Part shown: piece by piece, positions 10,701 to 19,279 of the stretch
Numbering within the stretch: position 1 is the first letter of the stretch
Layout of the letters: each line of letters starts with the position of its first letter
Source of the DNA: Phallusia fumigata
Taxonomy: Eukaryota; Chordata; Ascidiacea; Phlebobranchia; Ascidiidae
DNA length: 20,808 bases
Direction of reading: 5' to 3'
Assembly: GCA_008931825.1 (NCBI GenBank)
Contig: QXVZ01011519.1
Location: 1-20,808, forward strand
Translations under genes and position numbers: made by a program
Notes under the pieces: model-generated
Databases searched by the model: none
What the model saw: the letters and a program-made list of their open reading frames with translations, nothing else
What the model was told of the DNA's origin: nothing

Positions 10701-11118
10701 TGTTGTGACCGAATGTTCTTTGGTAATATGTTTTGGAATATGTGTCATGAGAATCACTTTGCAAAGTTTCATGACCTGGAGATACAGTACCAGATTTCTC
10801 TTGACTTGGCACACCAACAAACTCAACATGAAACCTGTTTCCTTCAGCTTTTGTGTTAGTGTTAACATCTTCCCCCGAGACATCATTAGAGTCAGCCACA
10901 GGTGGTGTTGGATCCTCATTTGTAGTTACGTTCATCATAATGAAGTCATTGCTTTCTGTTTTTGTCAGGCCGACTTTGCTGTCTTGATCCTTGTTTTGCA
11001 CCAGACCAGATGTCTCATCAGCTAAACTGTGGGTGGAGCCACGACGCTCTTCTTGAGCAACCAGAGGTCCATCAGTGTTTCCGGAAACCTTTTCCACTTC
11101 GAACCGTGATGATGACAT
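7711..11118 (-). CDS. SLC12A2: Na-K-Cl cotransporter (NKCC, SLC12A1/2 type), intronless
   Basis: An electroneutral Na+/K+/2Cl- symporter of the plasma membrane for cell volume and chloride control. One uninterrupted 1135-codon frame; human NKCC1 is about 1212 aa. The N-terminus has two RFxV SPAK/OSR1 docking motifs (RFEV 5-8, RFHV 95-98). The regulatory block TYYQRTFGHNT carries threonines at 126, 130, 135, 140 and 153, spaced like human T203, T207, T212, T217 and T230. The membrane core starts at about 204. TM1 holds NIWGVMLFLRLSWIVGQAG, and Y302 in MYVVGFSET matches the potassium-coordinating tyrosine. A large extracellular loop (about 465-520) has several cysteines and N-glycosylation sites (N479, N484, N497). 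The cytosolic C-terminal domain ends SVLTFYS, as in vertebrate NKCCs. RTFGHNT and AVP favour NKCC over the thiazide-sensitive NCC. I chose the first ATG because it precedes the RFEV motif directly. Lack of introns is odd, since vertebrate orthologues have more than 20 exons. A single invertebrate gene could be co-orthologous to SLC12A1, SLC12A2 and SLC12A3. Confidence 0.96.
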   Translation of the reverse strand: MSSSRFEVEKVSGNTDGPLVAQEERRGSTHSLADETSGLVQNKDQDSKVGLTKTESNDFIMMNVTTNEDPTPPVADSNDVSGEDVNTNTKAEGNRFHVEFVGVPSQEKSGTVSPGHETLQSDSHDTYSKTYYQRTFGHNTQEAVPMVAYYRNTASMTDKAARPSLGQLHDAHADIDVESRSRSQPTEEPSGDQEPQNLQAPIKFGWIKGVLIRCMLNIWGVMLFLRLSWIVGQAGIGFSLLIILLSSVVTVITTLSMSAICTNGQVRGGGAYYLISRSLGPEFGGAIGLIFSLANAIAVSMYVVGFSETIVDLLIEHNVGITGTKMNDIRIIGAITVLILLGITQLGMAWESKMQIVLLFILLLSILNFLIGTFIPASLSKKSHGFFNYQTSIAAENFPPNFRNGEDFFSLFAIFFPAATGILAGCNISGDLKDAQKAIPKGTLLAILITSLTYAVISIILGSIEVRFASGDIVDCIANATVYNCTSAACQLGCYYNLTVAPGCQQSADSTMRCFSSGLLNDYQAMQKISWFGPIIIAGIVAATLSSALASLVSAPKIFQAVCRDKIFPLIGVFGKGAPGSDEPRRGYILAFVIALGFILIGDLNAIAPIISNFFLASYTLINYSCFSASLAKSPGWRPAFKYYNMWLSFFGALVCCAIMFVIQWWAALITIVIVAALYKYVDYKKPDVNWGSSTQAYIYTQALNHTLKLTSVDDHVKNFRPQLLVLSGPVNHRPALVHFASQATKNISLMICGNVVMNEGKSLRANMIDNQESQRWLKKQHLKAFYQSVVADNLESGVSTLMQLSGLGKLKTNTLLMGFMTDWKNSKGDEIMQYISIIHNAFDMNYGVCILRMAEGLDVSQYMTSDDNIIIESKTDSSGLKRDDSYISEAGNMGDSSEVINLKKSAEKGSSNRLVHIASAAKDMAGDVNAAKLKASSQFQSIQGKDKTIDVWWLFDDGGLTILLPYLLSTRKQWAGCKVRIFTGGKKDRIDQDKRTMAQLLTKFRISFEDVIVVPDINIKPSKISQQNFENMIEPYRLYDEAEDAAETKAEDAWKITDNELKIHKDKTNRQVRLQELLQEHSKDAALIMMTLPMARKGNCSAPLYMAWLEELTRDLPPMVLLRGNQTSVLTFYS

Positions 11119-11148
11119 TCTAATTACTTTCCATATAATTACAAGTGC

Positions 11149-11517
11149 CTAAAATATGAATAACTGACATTTAGTGGTTGAATAACTTTTTTCATGAGAT
11201 TAACATTAATTGCAAACTTAAGAAAAAGAAAATTCAATAGTGCAATTCAAAACGTTGAAAAGCATTGAATAAGGAGCAAAACCCATAAAATGAAATGTCT
11301 TAAAAGTTAAAACTGAACAAAAGTCAAAGTGGGCATTATAATGTATTAACACATCTTATATGCTGCAACAGATCGTGTACACTAATAAAACTAACCATCT
11401 ACTGTGAATATTTCGAGCGTACACATTCGACAAACAGTTTAATGGGCTACTTTTGACAGGAATTTAATCACTGCGTTGAGTATTTCGTTCGCACACCTAA
11501 CCGACCTGACAACTTAC
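11149..11517 (-). other. Candidate 5' UTR intron of the cotransporter
   Basis: On the minus strand a strong donor, ATT|GTAAGT, lies at 11518/11517. An acceptor-like TATTTTAG|GC lies at 11150-11149, about 30 bases before the ATG at 11118. Together they would define a 369-bp intron in the 5' UTR, the only one in the gene. The acceptor has a weak pyrimidine tract, so this is tentative. Confidence 0.35.
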
Positions 11518-12050
11518 AATTATTCGCCACATCAAACAAAAAGTATACACTGGGTGCGGACTTATGACGCTGTCCACATAACTAACAGTAAAAAGCAGCG
11601 TCTTACAGGGGTATACCAACTTAGGAAAATCACACAAAACATCCCATCAAAACGAAGCGAAGCGTGACACGACTCGCTTTGCAATCACATGACAAATCAA
11701 ACACCAGGAGCAGTATTTACACAATATATATCAAGAAAAATAACGAAAGTTAGCACACCTTGGGCATAATAAAAGTATCCCAAACATTATTTATTTATTG
11801 TATAATTTTACAAATTACAATAGGCTCAATGCAGCTAAATTTTAAACAGATTTGCATTGCTACTGATTTGTGATTTCAGTACAGATTTAACATGCAGATG
11901 GCAACGACCCGCCACTTTTAGTCGGCCTATTACGAATACAATACTACAAATAGTTTTAAACGTTGAAAAAAAGTTGTTATCACTGTAAGTATTTTTCCAG
12001 TCTAAATTTCTATGTAAAATTGCTTCACCACACTGGTACGGAATAACAAA
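11518..12050. promoter_or_regulatory. Divergent promoter region between the cotransporter and RPL38
   Basis: The cotransporter (minus) and RPL38 (plus) point away from each other. Their start codon and first exon are 932 bp apart, so both promoters must lie in 11119-12050. No coding frame is supported. tcacatgac at about 11686-11694 is an E-box-like site, noted without functional claim. I found no clear TATA box, usual for ribosomal-protein promoters. Confidence 0.5.
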
Positions 12051-12326
12051 CTTTCTTTTCGGAATCGCAACGAGGGATAGTGCGTGTAGCTTCAGAGGTA
12101 ATTTTTTATTTTTACCGTATCTTTAATGAGAAAATACTTGAATGTGTCCCATTATTAATAAAGCTTGTTGTTTTTCGAGTTATTAATTACATTATCTAAT
12201 GAAGTGATGAGTATACTGTTATGGAAAACTTGGTAATGATCGGTGAACAAGAGTACACAGAAGTAATAATTTTTTTGTCATTTGTTTCTAACCAGTATAT
12301 GATCCAAAGTGTTGAAAATTTAAATT
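12048..12326 (+). repeat. RPL38: RPL38 fragment, allele A: exon 1 and most of intron 1
   Basis: Matches 13562-13848 with 7 substitutions and two insertions (1 and 7 bp) in the other copy. The 47-bp non-coding exon 1 (12051-12097) ends TTCAGAG|GTAATT. The match stops at the N at 12327, just before the branch/acceptor region of intron 1, so exon 2 is missing from this copy. This copy has genuine upstream sequence and so carries the real promoter. Confidence 0.85.
12051..12062 (+). promoter_or_regulatory. RPL38: 5' terminal oligopyrimidine (TOP) start of RPL38
   Basis: CTTTCTTTTCGG begins with C and a pyrimidine run, the TOP signature of ribosomal-protein mRNAs, which places translation under growth (mTOR/LARP1) control. 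The same tract occurs at 13565. The transcription start is inferred from the motif. Confidence 0.6.
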
Positions 12327-12327
12327 N
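12327..12327. other. Single N: contig join
   Basis: An N separates RPL38 intron 1 (allele A) from a copy of the cotransporter 3' end. The sharp change of identity exactly at the N marks an assembly join of unknown true size. Confidence 0.85.
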
Positions 12328-12328
12328 G

Positions 12329-13115
12329 GAATTTGTAAATTTCCATGTGTGCAAATAATTCTTTTACATGAAATATCTATGTGGGTAAAAACAAATGAGC
12401 CAATTTGCAGTTAGGAGTAAAATGTTAGTACACTGGTCTGGTTACCACGAAGCAAAACCATAGGAGGCAAATCACGTGTGAGCTCTTCAAGCCATGCCAT
12501 ATAGAGTGGTGCTGAACAATTTCCCTTACGTGCCATGGGTAAGGTCATCATGATCAAGGCAGCGTCTTTCGAGTGTTCTTGCAACAGTTCCTGCAGACGA
12601 ACTTGTCGATTTGTCTTGTCTTTGTGGATTTTCAGTTCGTTGTCTGTGATTTTCCAAGCATCTTCAGCCTTAGTTTCTGCTGCATCTTCTGCTTCATCAT
12701 AAAGCCTGTATGGCTCAATCATGTTCTCAAAGTTTTGCTGAGAGATTTTGCTTGGTTTTATGTTGATGTCTGGAACCACAATCACATCTTCAAAGCTTAT
12801 CCGAAATTTGGTGAGAAGCTGGGCCATAGTGCGCTTGTCCTGATCAATGCGATCCTTTTTGCCGCCAGTGAAGATCCTTACTTTGCAGCCAGCCCACTGC
12901 TTTCTGGTTGAAAGCAAATATGGCAGCAAAATAGTTAGTCCACCATCATCAAACAACCACCACACATCAATGGTTTTATCCTTGCCTTGGATGCTTTGAA
13001 ATTGGGAAGAAGCCTTTAGTTTTGCTGCATTTACATCACCTGCCATATCCTTGGCGGCAGATGCAATATGAACAAGTCTGTTGCTACTTCCTTTCTCGGC
13101 ACTCTTTTTCAAGTT
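12329..13115 (-). repeat. SLC12A2: Second copy of the cotransporter 3' end (233 codons plus 3' UTR)
   Basis: 787 bp that align base for base with 7629-8415 (offset exactly 4700, no indels). There are 5 differences in the 82-bp 3' UTR part and 5 in the 705-bp coding part, all five synonymous. It encodes the last residues of the cotransporter with the same stop at 12411. Both ends fall at N characters rather than at a gene boundary, and no membrane domain is present. It is not an independent gene. An allelic contig placed here by the assembler fits best; a real partial duplication is the alternative. Confidence 0.85.
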
Positions 13116-13116
13116 N
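13116..13116. other. Single N: contig join
   Basis: An N between the cotransporter copy and RPL38 intron 2. Identity switches exactly at this base. Confidence 0.85.
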
Positions 13117-13560
13117 CATTAGTGGTTGTAGATAAAACATTGTCCGGCATGCTGCAGCATGTAAACAACTCATTGCATATATTTTATACACTGAGAATTT
13201 TTATATTTTCACACTATGTTTGCTCCACATAACGTAGGTGCAAAGTTTTAGCATCAAAACCCCAGTACATCAAAAGATAGGCAATAATTTGCTTGTTTAC
13301 TGGCGCATGCCAAACACAGTTTGTTCTGAGAACGCTGGTGGTTAAAACATACAACTATATGCTAAAATTACTGTGTATTAAAAAAAACATTATGTATAAA
13401 TTTGAAAGACTTAGGAATGTCACTGACTGGCATTGTGCAACATCTTATTCATTTTACAGGTGCGCTGCAGTAGGTATCTTTACACTCTTGTGATACAAGA
13501 CAAGGACAAGGCAGAAAAACTTCGCCAGTCATTACCTCCAGGTCTTAGTGTCAAAGAACT
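13117..13560 (+). repeat. RPL38: RPL38 fragment, allele A: most of intron 2 and exon 3
   Basis: Aligns with 14034-14470. The 101 bp of exon 3 (13460-13560) are identical, while the intron differs at about 5% of positions plus small indels. It breaks off at the N at 13561, seven bases before the stop codon. With 12048-12326 it makes up one allele of RPL38 that lacks exon 2. Confidence 0.85.
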
Positions 13561-13561
13561 N
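13561..13561. other. Single N: contig join
   Basis: An N between exon 3 of RPL38 allele A and exon 1 of allele B. The jump from gene end back to gene start shows that sequence was laid out twice. Confidence 0.85.
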
Positions 13562-13564
13562 AAA

Positions 13565-13611
13565 CTTTCTTTTCGGAATCGCAACGAGGGGTAGTGCGTG
13601 TAGCTTCAGAG
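13565..13611 (+). other. RPL38: RPL38 non-coding exon 1, allele B
   Basis: 47 bp starting with the TOP tract CTTTCTTTTCGG and ending TTCAGAG|GTAATT. Only three bases separate it from the N at 13561, so its promoter is not shown here; the one upstream of 12051 is the relevant one. It is spliced to exon 2 at 13860. Confidence 0.75.
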
Positions 13612-13866
13612 GTAATTTTTTATTTTTACCGTATCTTTAATTAGATAAATACTTGAATGTGTCCCATTATTAATAAAGTATTAAGCTTGTTGTTTTTCGA
13701 GTTATTAATTACATCATCTAATGAAGTGATGAGTATACTGTTATGGAAAACTTGGTAATGGTCGTTGAACAAGAGTACACAGAAGTAATAAGTTTTTTGT
13801 CATTTGTTTCTAACCTGTATATGATCCAAAGTGTTGAAAATTTAAATTTTCTGTTCCAGGTACAAG

Positions 13867-14477
13867 ATGCCAAAGCAAATTCGTGAAATCAAAGACTTTT
13901 TGCTCACTGCACGCCGCACTGATGCAAAATCAGTAAAAATCAAGAAGAACAAGGATAACACCAAATTTAAGGTAATGTCTTAAGTAATATGTAATATACA
14001 ATGTATGGGGTTTTGCATGATGTGAAGTAATAACACCAGTGATTGTAGATCAAACATTGTCCGGTATGCTGCAGCAGGCAAACAACTCATTGCATATATT
14101 TTATACACTGAGAATTTTAATATTTTCACACTACGTGTGCTCCACATAACTTAGGTGCAAAGTTTTAGCATCAAAACCCCAGTATATCAAAAGATAGGCA
14201 ATAATTTGCTACTGGCGCATGCCAAACACAGTTTGTTCTGAGAACGCTGGTGGTGAAAATTTACAACTATATGCTGAAATTACTGTGTATTAAAAAAAAA
14301 CATGAATAAATTTGAAAGACTTAGGTATGTCACTGACTGGAATTGTGCAACATCTTATTCATTTTACAGGTGCGCTGCAGTAGGTATCTTTACACTCTTG
14401 TGATACAAGACAAGGACAAGGCAGAAAAACTTCGCCAGTCATTACCTCCAGGTCTTAGTGTCAAAGAACTCAAATGA
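13867..14477 (+). CDS. RPL38: 60S ribosomal protein eL38 (RPL38), complete copy
   Basis: A component of the large cytosolic ribosomal subunit. Coding exons 13867-13971 and 14370-14477 join in phase 0 (AAG|gtaatg ... ttacag|GTG) to give 70 aa, the universal family length. The product keeps family motifs: [37 protein letters not shown] and the C-terminal [12 protein letters not shown]. Exon 2 starts at 13860, seven bases before the ATG, after a 248-bp 5' UTR intron; intron 2 is 398 bp. A non-coding first exon with a TOP start is typical of ribosomal-protein genes. This is allele B; fragments of allele A lie just upstream, so true copy number is probably one. Confidence 0.97.
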
Positions 14478-14492
14478 GCAATGAGTTTCTGA

Positions 14493-14508
14493 AATAAATA
14501 AAAATAAA
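14493..14508 (+). terminator. Poly(A) signals of RPL38
   Basis: Two AATAAA hexamers, at 14493-14498 and 14503-14508, begin 15 bases after the RPL38 stop codon. They imply a very short 3' UTR, as usual for ribosomal-protein mRNAs. Confidence 0.75.
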
Positions 14509-17500
14509 TGTAACATGCAAATGATAATTTATGAAGTAACTTTAATGTTAGGGAAGGTGTCAGTCTTAATCGGTAGAAGCAAATAAACTGGAGGTAACAG
14601 GTTGTGACTCCAATTGGCTTTATGTGGTTGGTTGGTTTGCGCCATGTAATGCAGTGTTTGAAACTGTTTACCCAATCGCTTAGCTGTTGCGAAACTTAAA
14701 AACAAGTGCTAAAATTGTATTACTGCTACAGCAAACCAGCTTTAAATCTTAAAACCAAATTTTGGGCTTCATCTTTGTTTTTTGGCTATTGTAAGCAAAC
14801 AAAAAAGTAGACAATCGCATAATATAACTGCTTTTTTACTTGAGCTAAATTTCCTAAACAGCAACAAACTCTAGCGCTTTCAAACCCTTTTGATCAAGTA
14901 AACTTTACTGGACGTGACAAACTGCTAAAGGAATTTAGCAAACATGACGGCTTGTGCTTCTCTGCCACATTCTAGGTTTTTAAAAAAAAATGTTTCCATA
15001 CCCATGAGCTTACAGAACAAACCAACAGTAGTTTTTGCAAATGAAACTATTTGTTTATTTTGGTGTATTTTTTAATTAATTCCCGTATAGGGTCATTGAA
15101 TTTGTATGTTATATCTATTGACATATTGTCACATCTCCTTGAAAACAAACAAAAATAAAAATGTTGAGGGATGGGAGAGGGATACAGCCAAAGTCCCACT
15201 TCAACCAATTTTTTTGGAGAAAAATTTAAACAAATTAAAAACACAAATAATTAGCTGTTTCAACGTCACCAGAAAAACAACAGGCTCAAATGCGACTTTA
15301 AGTCAGTCGGTAGGCCACCAAAATTTGGGCTTGCTACGCCTGTTTGCTTGAAACTAATACAATAGGTCGGAGTGTTCGGTTGTTTGCAGTAACAAGAAAA
15401 CTCAGTAACAAAACATAACGCCTCAAATAATTACGTTCACACAATTGGCCCTAGATGACATATATCGCGTTGCAAGTAAGCGTTCGAATACTGTGGCTGA
15501 ACGTCTTTGCTTGTGAACTGCTGCCATTAGAACTATTCCAACATAATAAAATACCCTGATCGTTGACTCCAACTATTTAGTTTTGCTAACAAACATAACA
15601 TACGAATTTTGCCACAAAGTTGTAATTCATTGTCAGATATTTTTTTATTAAACTCGCTTGGTGGCAGTACAGAGCATTATTCACCTACCGTACTGATAAG
15701 GGCGATCTGTGGGTAACACTAAATAATTGTTTACCTTTAAATGCGCATCGAAATTACAAAAGGAAATACCTTCGCTGCGTTACTCATACTGCGTGTAGTT
15801 CAACCGACATCTATGTGCCACATCATAATCCCGCAATAAGAAATTTAGTTCACTATGCAACGTTTGATGCCACCAGTGACCGTTAATGATTAGCATAAAA
15901 CGTGACAAGATGCGTCAGACCAAAGGAAGTTGTCAGTAGTCAAAGCAGATGCTATTACAGTGTGTCTACTAGTAGTCTGTTGTCTATTGATCAAAAACTT
16001 TCTCAGCACCCTACCTATATTCACTTGTCAATCACTACAATTTGTTCAGTGGTGCACATTTTATTAGATATATCTCCGGGAACGTTTTAATAAAGTAGAA
16101 AATAACATTATTCGGTCATTATATCGCCTACACCTCTATAATGAGTATATCCAACAACCACAAGACCCAACAACACTAAAACAGACCCACTTTGTAGAGC
16201 TACAACGTCAACGTTAATACGGGTTTGTACATTTCTGCTGAAAGAAAACTGTGCACTACCGATACATCCAAACAAGAAAAGTGCTTCTAGTTCGCATGTC
16301 TGTTGGCTACAGCACTTTAAGATTTACCCTAATATGCAAATGCGACAAGCGAATGCTATGGTGGACGACAGGGCTTTGGAGGACGATTCACCTTCAACCA
16401 AGGCACAATGATACCGCGGCGTACCGCCAAAACTGCGCCCGAAATGTCTTAAGACATAGAAGGCAAGACCGGGTGCCAACGCAGGGAATTCCCCCTCGCA
16501 TTGACTAAACGAAAAAAAAGACACGGCGGAAAAAATAAAAACACACGCGCAATATCGGTCACAAGCTTAGTAGTTTCAAGTGCGTACTGGGTGACCTGGA
16601 GTTAAGAATTATGTTATGACGGAGACGTACATACAAGAGTAAGTGGGGTTGGGCACGGTAAACAAAATCGTCTGTGCAAATTTGACTTTGGGGCTGTCCT
16701 TTCTGGATATAATTCGTGCGATGTGCGAGTCTGGAATTCCTTTTGAAGTGTAAAACGGACGCAAGGCTGGAACTGTCCGAAAAACGCAATACTGGGAGAA
16801 GTTACCTTTTCAAAAGTCATTGGGTGAGCATTGAAAAAACTATATCCAGAGCTGCTGTCATGCAAACGCGCCGTCGTCTAACATGGAACATAAACAGGAT
16901 GAGGAACGAAATTGCGTCAAGCAAATATGAGGAGAAAATACGAGAGCGCTGACCGTCAAAACAATACAACGAGTTATTTCGAAGCATAGAACTTCATTCG
17001 GCTGGGAAGGATGTCGCCATCAAAAAATTTTCTTACTTTTGTAGTGTTGAGAAATTTTGTCAAAAGCGACTGCGCTCGCAAAGTTTAAAAGATGAAATAA
17101 CAACGTTTGTGGTTAACCGCATGCAAAAATTTATAGTCTAGGAAATAGGTGCAGCGCAAAAGTGCTGGTCCGTTTGGTTTTGTTCATTGACATTCTCTCC
17201 GTAAGCCGCCATGTCAAATTTGTTATGTGCCAAGGTATTCGTCGCAATGAACGACAGCGTTGACACGTGAAATCGAATTAACCTGTAACTTGGACCAATA
17301 CTGTGGTGCAGAGGTGCGACCTCAAACAAATAAATAAAGCGACATTTCAGATCGGAACCGTGGTATACATGCACTGTACCGCAAAAAAAGTGGGAGGAGA
17401 AAGAAAAAGAGCCGGTGCGCGTACACAGGGAGCGCGCACAGCACGTATAATAGTAATATACAGTTCGCATGGTAAAACAGAAGTAGAATGGAAAAGCGGA

Positions 17501-17606
17501 AAGCCGTCAGCGTCCCAAACAGCAACAAGTGGTTTATGATTCCGGTGTTGCGATCCGCGCGATCCAGGGCCTGAAACCAAGTGTAGCAACAGCCACATAA
17601 GCGCTG
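14509..17606. other. 3.1-kb region with no recognisable gene
   Basis: Between the convergent ends of RPL38 (plus) and UGCG (minus). All frames are short (under 115 codons), lack family resemblance and overlap one another on both strands. The sequence becomes somewhat richer in G+C and CpG from about 16300. The end nearest 17606 should be the 3' UTR of UGCG. I found no tRNA, no transposon ends with target duplications, and no tandem array. Confidence 0.45.
16444..16457. repeat. 14-bp perfect palindrome
   Basis: atgtcttaagacat is its own reverse complement. It lies in the gene-free region and has no assigned role. Confidence 0.6.
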
Positions 17607-18920
17607 CTATACATCCAAGACCTCTTCTGCTTTGCCGCCACACCGCAGTCGATACTTCCCCGTTCTCCAACTAATTGTGGGATCCCATAGCGCCGAGACG
17701 ATGATGTATGGGGTCAGGGTCTCTCGCACGAACCAAGCAACCAGGAAATCGCACTTGCTCATCTGAAGATGCCCGTTCTGCAGAAAAAGTTTGTTGTTTA
17801 AACAGTGTTTGGCGATAAGGCGGACGAGCTGTGGTTTAAAAACCCGAGGCGTTTTGGTCTGCGACATTTGTTTCTACATGGTACGGAAAGAAATTTGTAA
17901 AACGTGGGGCACGACTTTAGGTTCGAATCGGCAGCGGCGTTTAAGCGGAAATCCAAATCAAACAGTACAATGTCAGAATCAAGTCGGGCATATTTGCACA
18001 CCCATTTTGTGGTAATTCATAAAACAAAACATGTGTCGAGCACGTGAGTGAACAGACCTAGCAGATCATCCGACATGCTGACGGTCCAACAGACAAATCA
18101 GGCGCATGCGATGCCATTAAATTACAGTGAGTTTGCACGTTCCAGAACGTTTTAAGCGTTTTAAACAAATGAAGCGTTGGGAGCAGGCGTCTCTATTGTC
18201 TCCAATAGAGACCAAAATGGGATAAACCAGAGACCCATTTGACACACACCTTTAGGTAACGTGCTGAGCACCCTCGAATCATCGACTGTACAAATGTGTG
18301 AATGCAACAGATTAGTTGGTGCAGCAAGTGGTGATGGTTACGTTTAATACGAGATAATGATAAATCACAACACCATAAGCCGCCGTCTTTTGGTGGCATC
18401 GTGCAAGCACCGTCTTAAATATGCCGGCTTTGAAAAGACCCTGCGAGGTCCTAATCTCGCAGGCACGACAGCAGCATATCACGAACAGCATTGCACGTTC
18501 CAACGTGATTGGAATTTTTAGAATTAAATCCCAACCGGCGTATTTGGCCAGAGGCTTACGATGTTATCAGAGAAACTATAACATCGTTTACGCTACAAGT
18601 GGGACATTGTAATTCTCTAAAAAGTCTCTTCTCAACTGTGACCCTTATATGCTCAACAGTAAGAGTTGGTCCCATAGCAACAAATGACCAGGGAGTCCAC
18701 TTTGAACTATTGTTTTTGACTTATTCTTACCTCAAGTTGTCGAAAGAGAATGTAATCGAGCACGAACCACACGAGCACGTGGTAGAGAAACACCACCAAC
18801 ATGTTCCAACTAAAGAAGTGCAAACAGGACCACGAGAAGACGAGTCCCGAGAGAAAACACTCGGAAAAAGGTTCAAGTATAACCGCCATAGGAACCATGG
18901 CAACCCGTAGTTTCGTCCAC
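17607..18920 (-). CDS. UGCG: Ceramide glucosyltransferase, last two coding exons (partial)
   Basis: UGCG (GT21 family) transfers glucose from UDP-glucose to ceramide on the cytosolic face of the Golgi, the first step of glycosphingolipid synthesis. Exons 18920-18731 (63 codons plus one base) and 17777-17607 (56 codons and TAG) join in phase 0 across a 953-bp intron. The first begins at the W of RW (WTKLR) and continues ILEPFSECF through hydrophobic C-terminal membrane helices to DYILFRQLE. The second has SKCDFLVAWFVRE, SALWDPTISWRTG, YRLRCGGKAEE and the C-terminal LDV, nearly matching vertebrate UGCG. The window lacks the N-terminal membrane anchor, the D1-D3 catalytic aspartates and most of the RxxRW motif, whose final W opens the first exon here. 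I did not find preceding exons between 18921 and 20808; they may be further upstream. Confidence 0.93.
18189..18212. repeat. Inverted repeat, 10-bp arms, in the UGCG intron
   Basis: gtctctattg (18189-18198) and caatagagac (18203-18212) are perfect reverse complements around a 4-base loop. Just downstream, aaatggg and cccattt form another inverted pair. They could fold in the UGCG pre-mRNA or be remnants of an old element; no flanking target duplication was seen. Confidence 0.55.
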
Positions 18921-19087
18921 CTGTCGATTGAAGTGTAATATAGTTTTCTTTGCCATTTAGAAATGTGCAAATGGCATCAATGTCTGTCTAATGCCAGCTG
19001 TCAAATCAATTTTAATTTAGTTTAGATGCAACCTTACCGATGTTCAAAATACCTAGCTATTTCAACGTACTTTAGGATACGCCTAAC
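18921..19087. other. UGCG intron, left of the MITE
   Basis: Intron sequence upstream of the UGCG exon at 18920, with an acceptor TCGACAG|G at the boundary. It ends with cgcctaac (19080-19087), the left target-site copy of the next MITE. A donor-like CG|GTAAGG on the minus strand (around 19037) has the right phase, but the codons before it do not resemble UGCG. Confidence 0.45.
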
Positions 19088-19279
19088 CATGGTGGGAAAA
19101 AAGGGGGAAATGGGGAAGCTCCATCCCGGGAAGTTAGTCCTACTCACGGAAAATTTTTTGTTTTTGTAACATCTATTAGTTTAATATTCCTGTTACATAT
19201 AGGAACTTAGGGGATTTGCCTCAAATTGGCGGGAAATTTTTGTTGGCTTCCCGGGAAATTTGCATTTTTTCTAGCCCTG
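19088..19279. mobile_element. hAT-like MITE, third family, perfect 8-bp target duplication
   Basis: A 192-bp element flanked by identical cgcctaac at 19080-19087 and 19280-19287. It starts CATGGTGGGAAAAAA. Read from the other end it starts CAGGGCTAGAAAAAATGC followed by AAATTTCCCGGG, so the termini form an imperfect inverted repeat beginning CA with a following A-run, a form well known for hAT MITEs. Cccggg blocks occur near both ends. It is non-coding and sits upstream of the UGCG exon at 18920, presumably in an intron. Confidence 0.8.

Noticed and set aside
13612-14369. Possible intronic snoRNA in RPL38 (tgatga in intron 1; atgatgt in intron 2)
   Set aside because: Intron 1 has a C-box-like tgatga but no CTGA D box downstream. 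In intron 2 the C/D spacing is possible but flanking bases do not form a terminal stem, and no H/ACA layout was evident.
16340-16508. Plus-strand reading frame beginning MQMRQANAMVDD
   Set aside because: It is broken by TGA and TAG codons, has no splice sites that rescue it, and resembles no known protein. Overlapping frames on both strands are equally open.
17900-17945. tRNA-like B box (ggttcgaatc)
   Set aside because: No matching A box or cloverleaf could be placed upstream at tRNA spacing.
19022-19090. Candidate UGCG exon ending at CG|GTAAGG
   Set aside because: The phase would fit the exon at 18920, but the predicted residues (YVEIARYFEHR) do not match the RxxRW region and the frame runs into the MITE target site.
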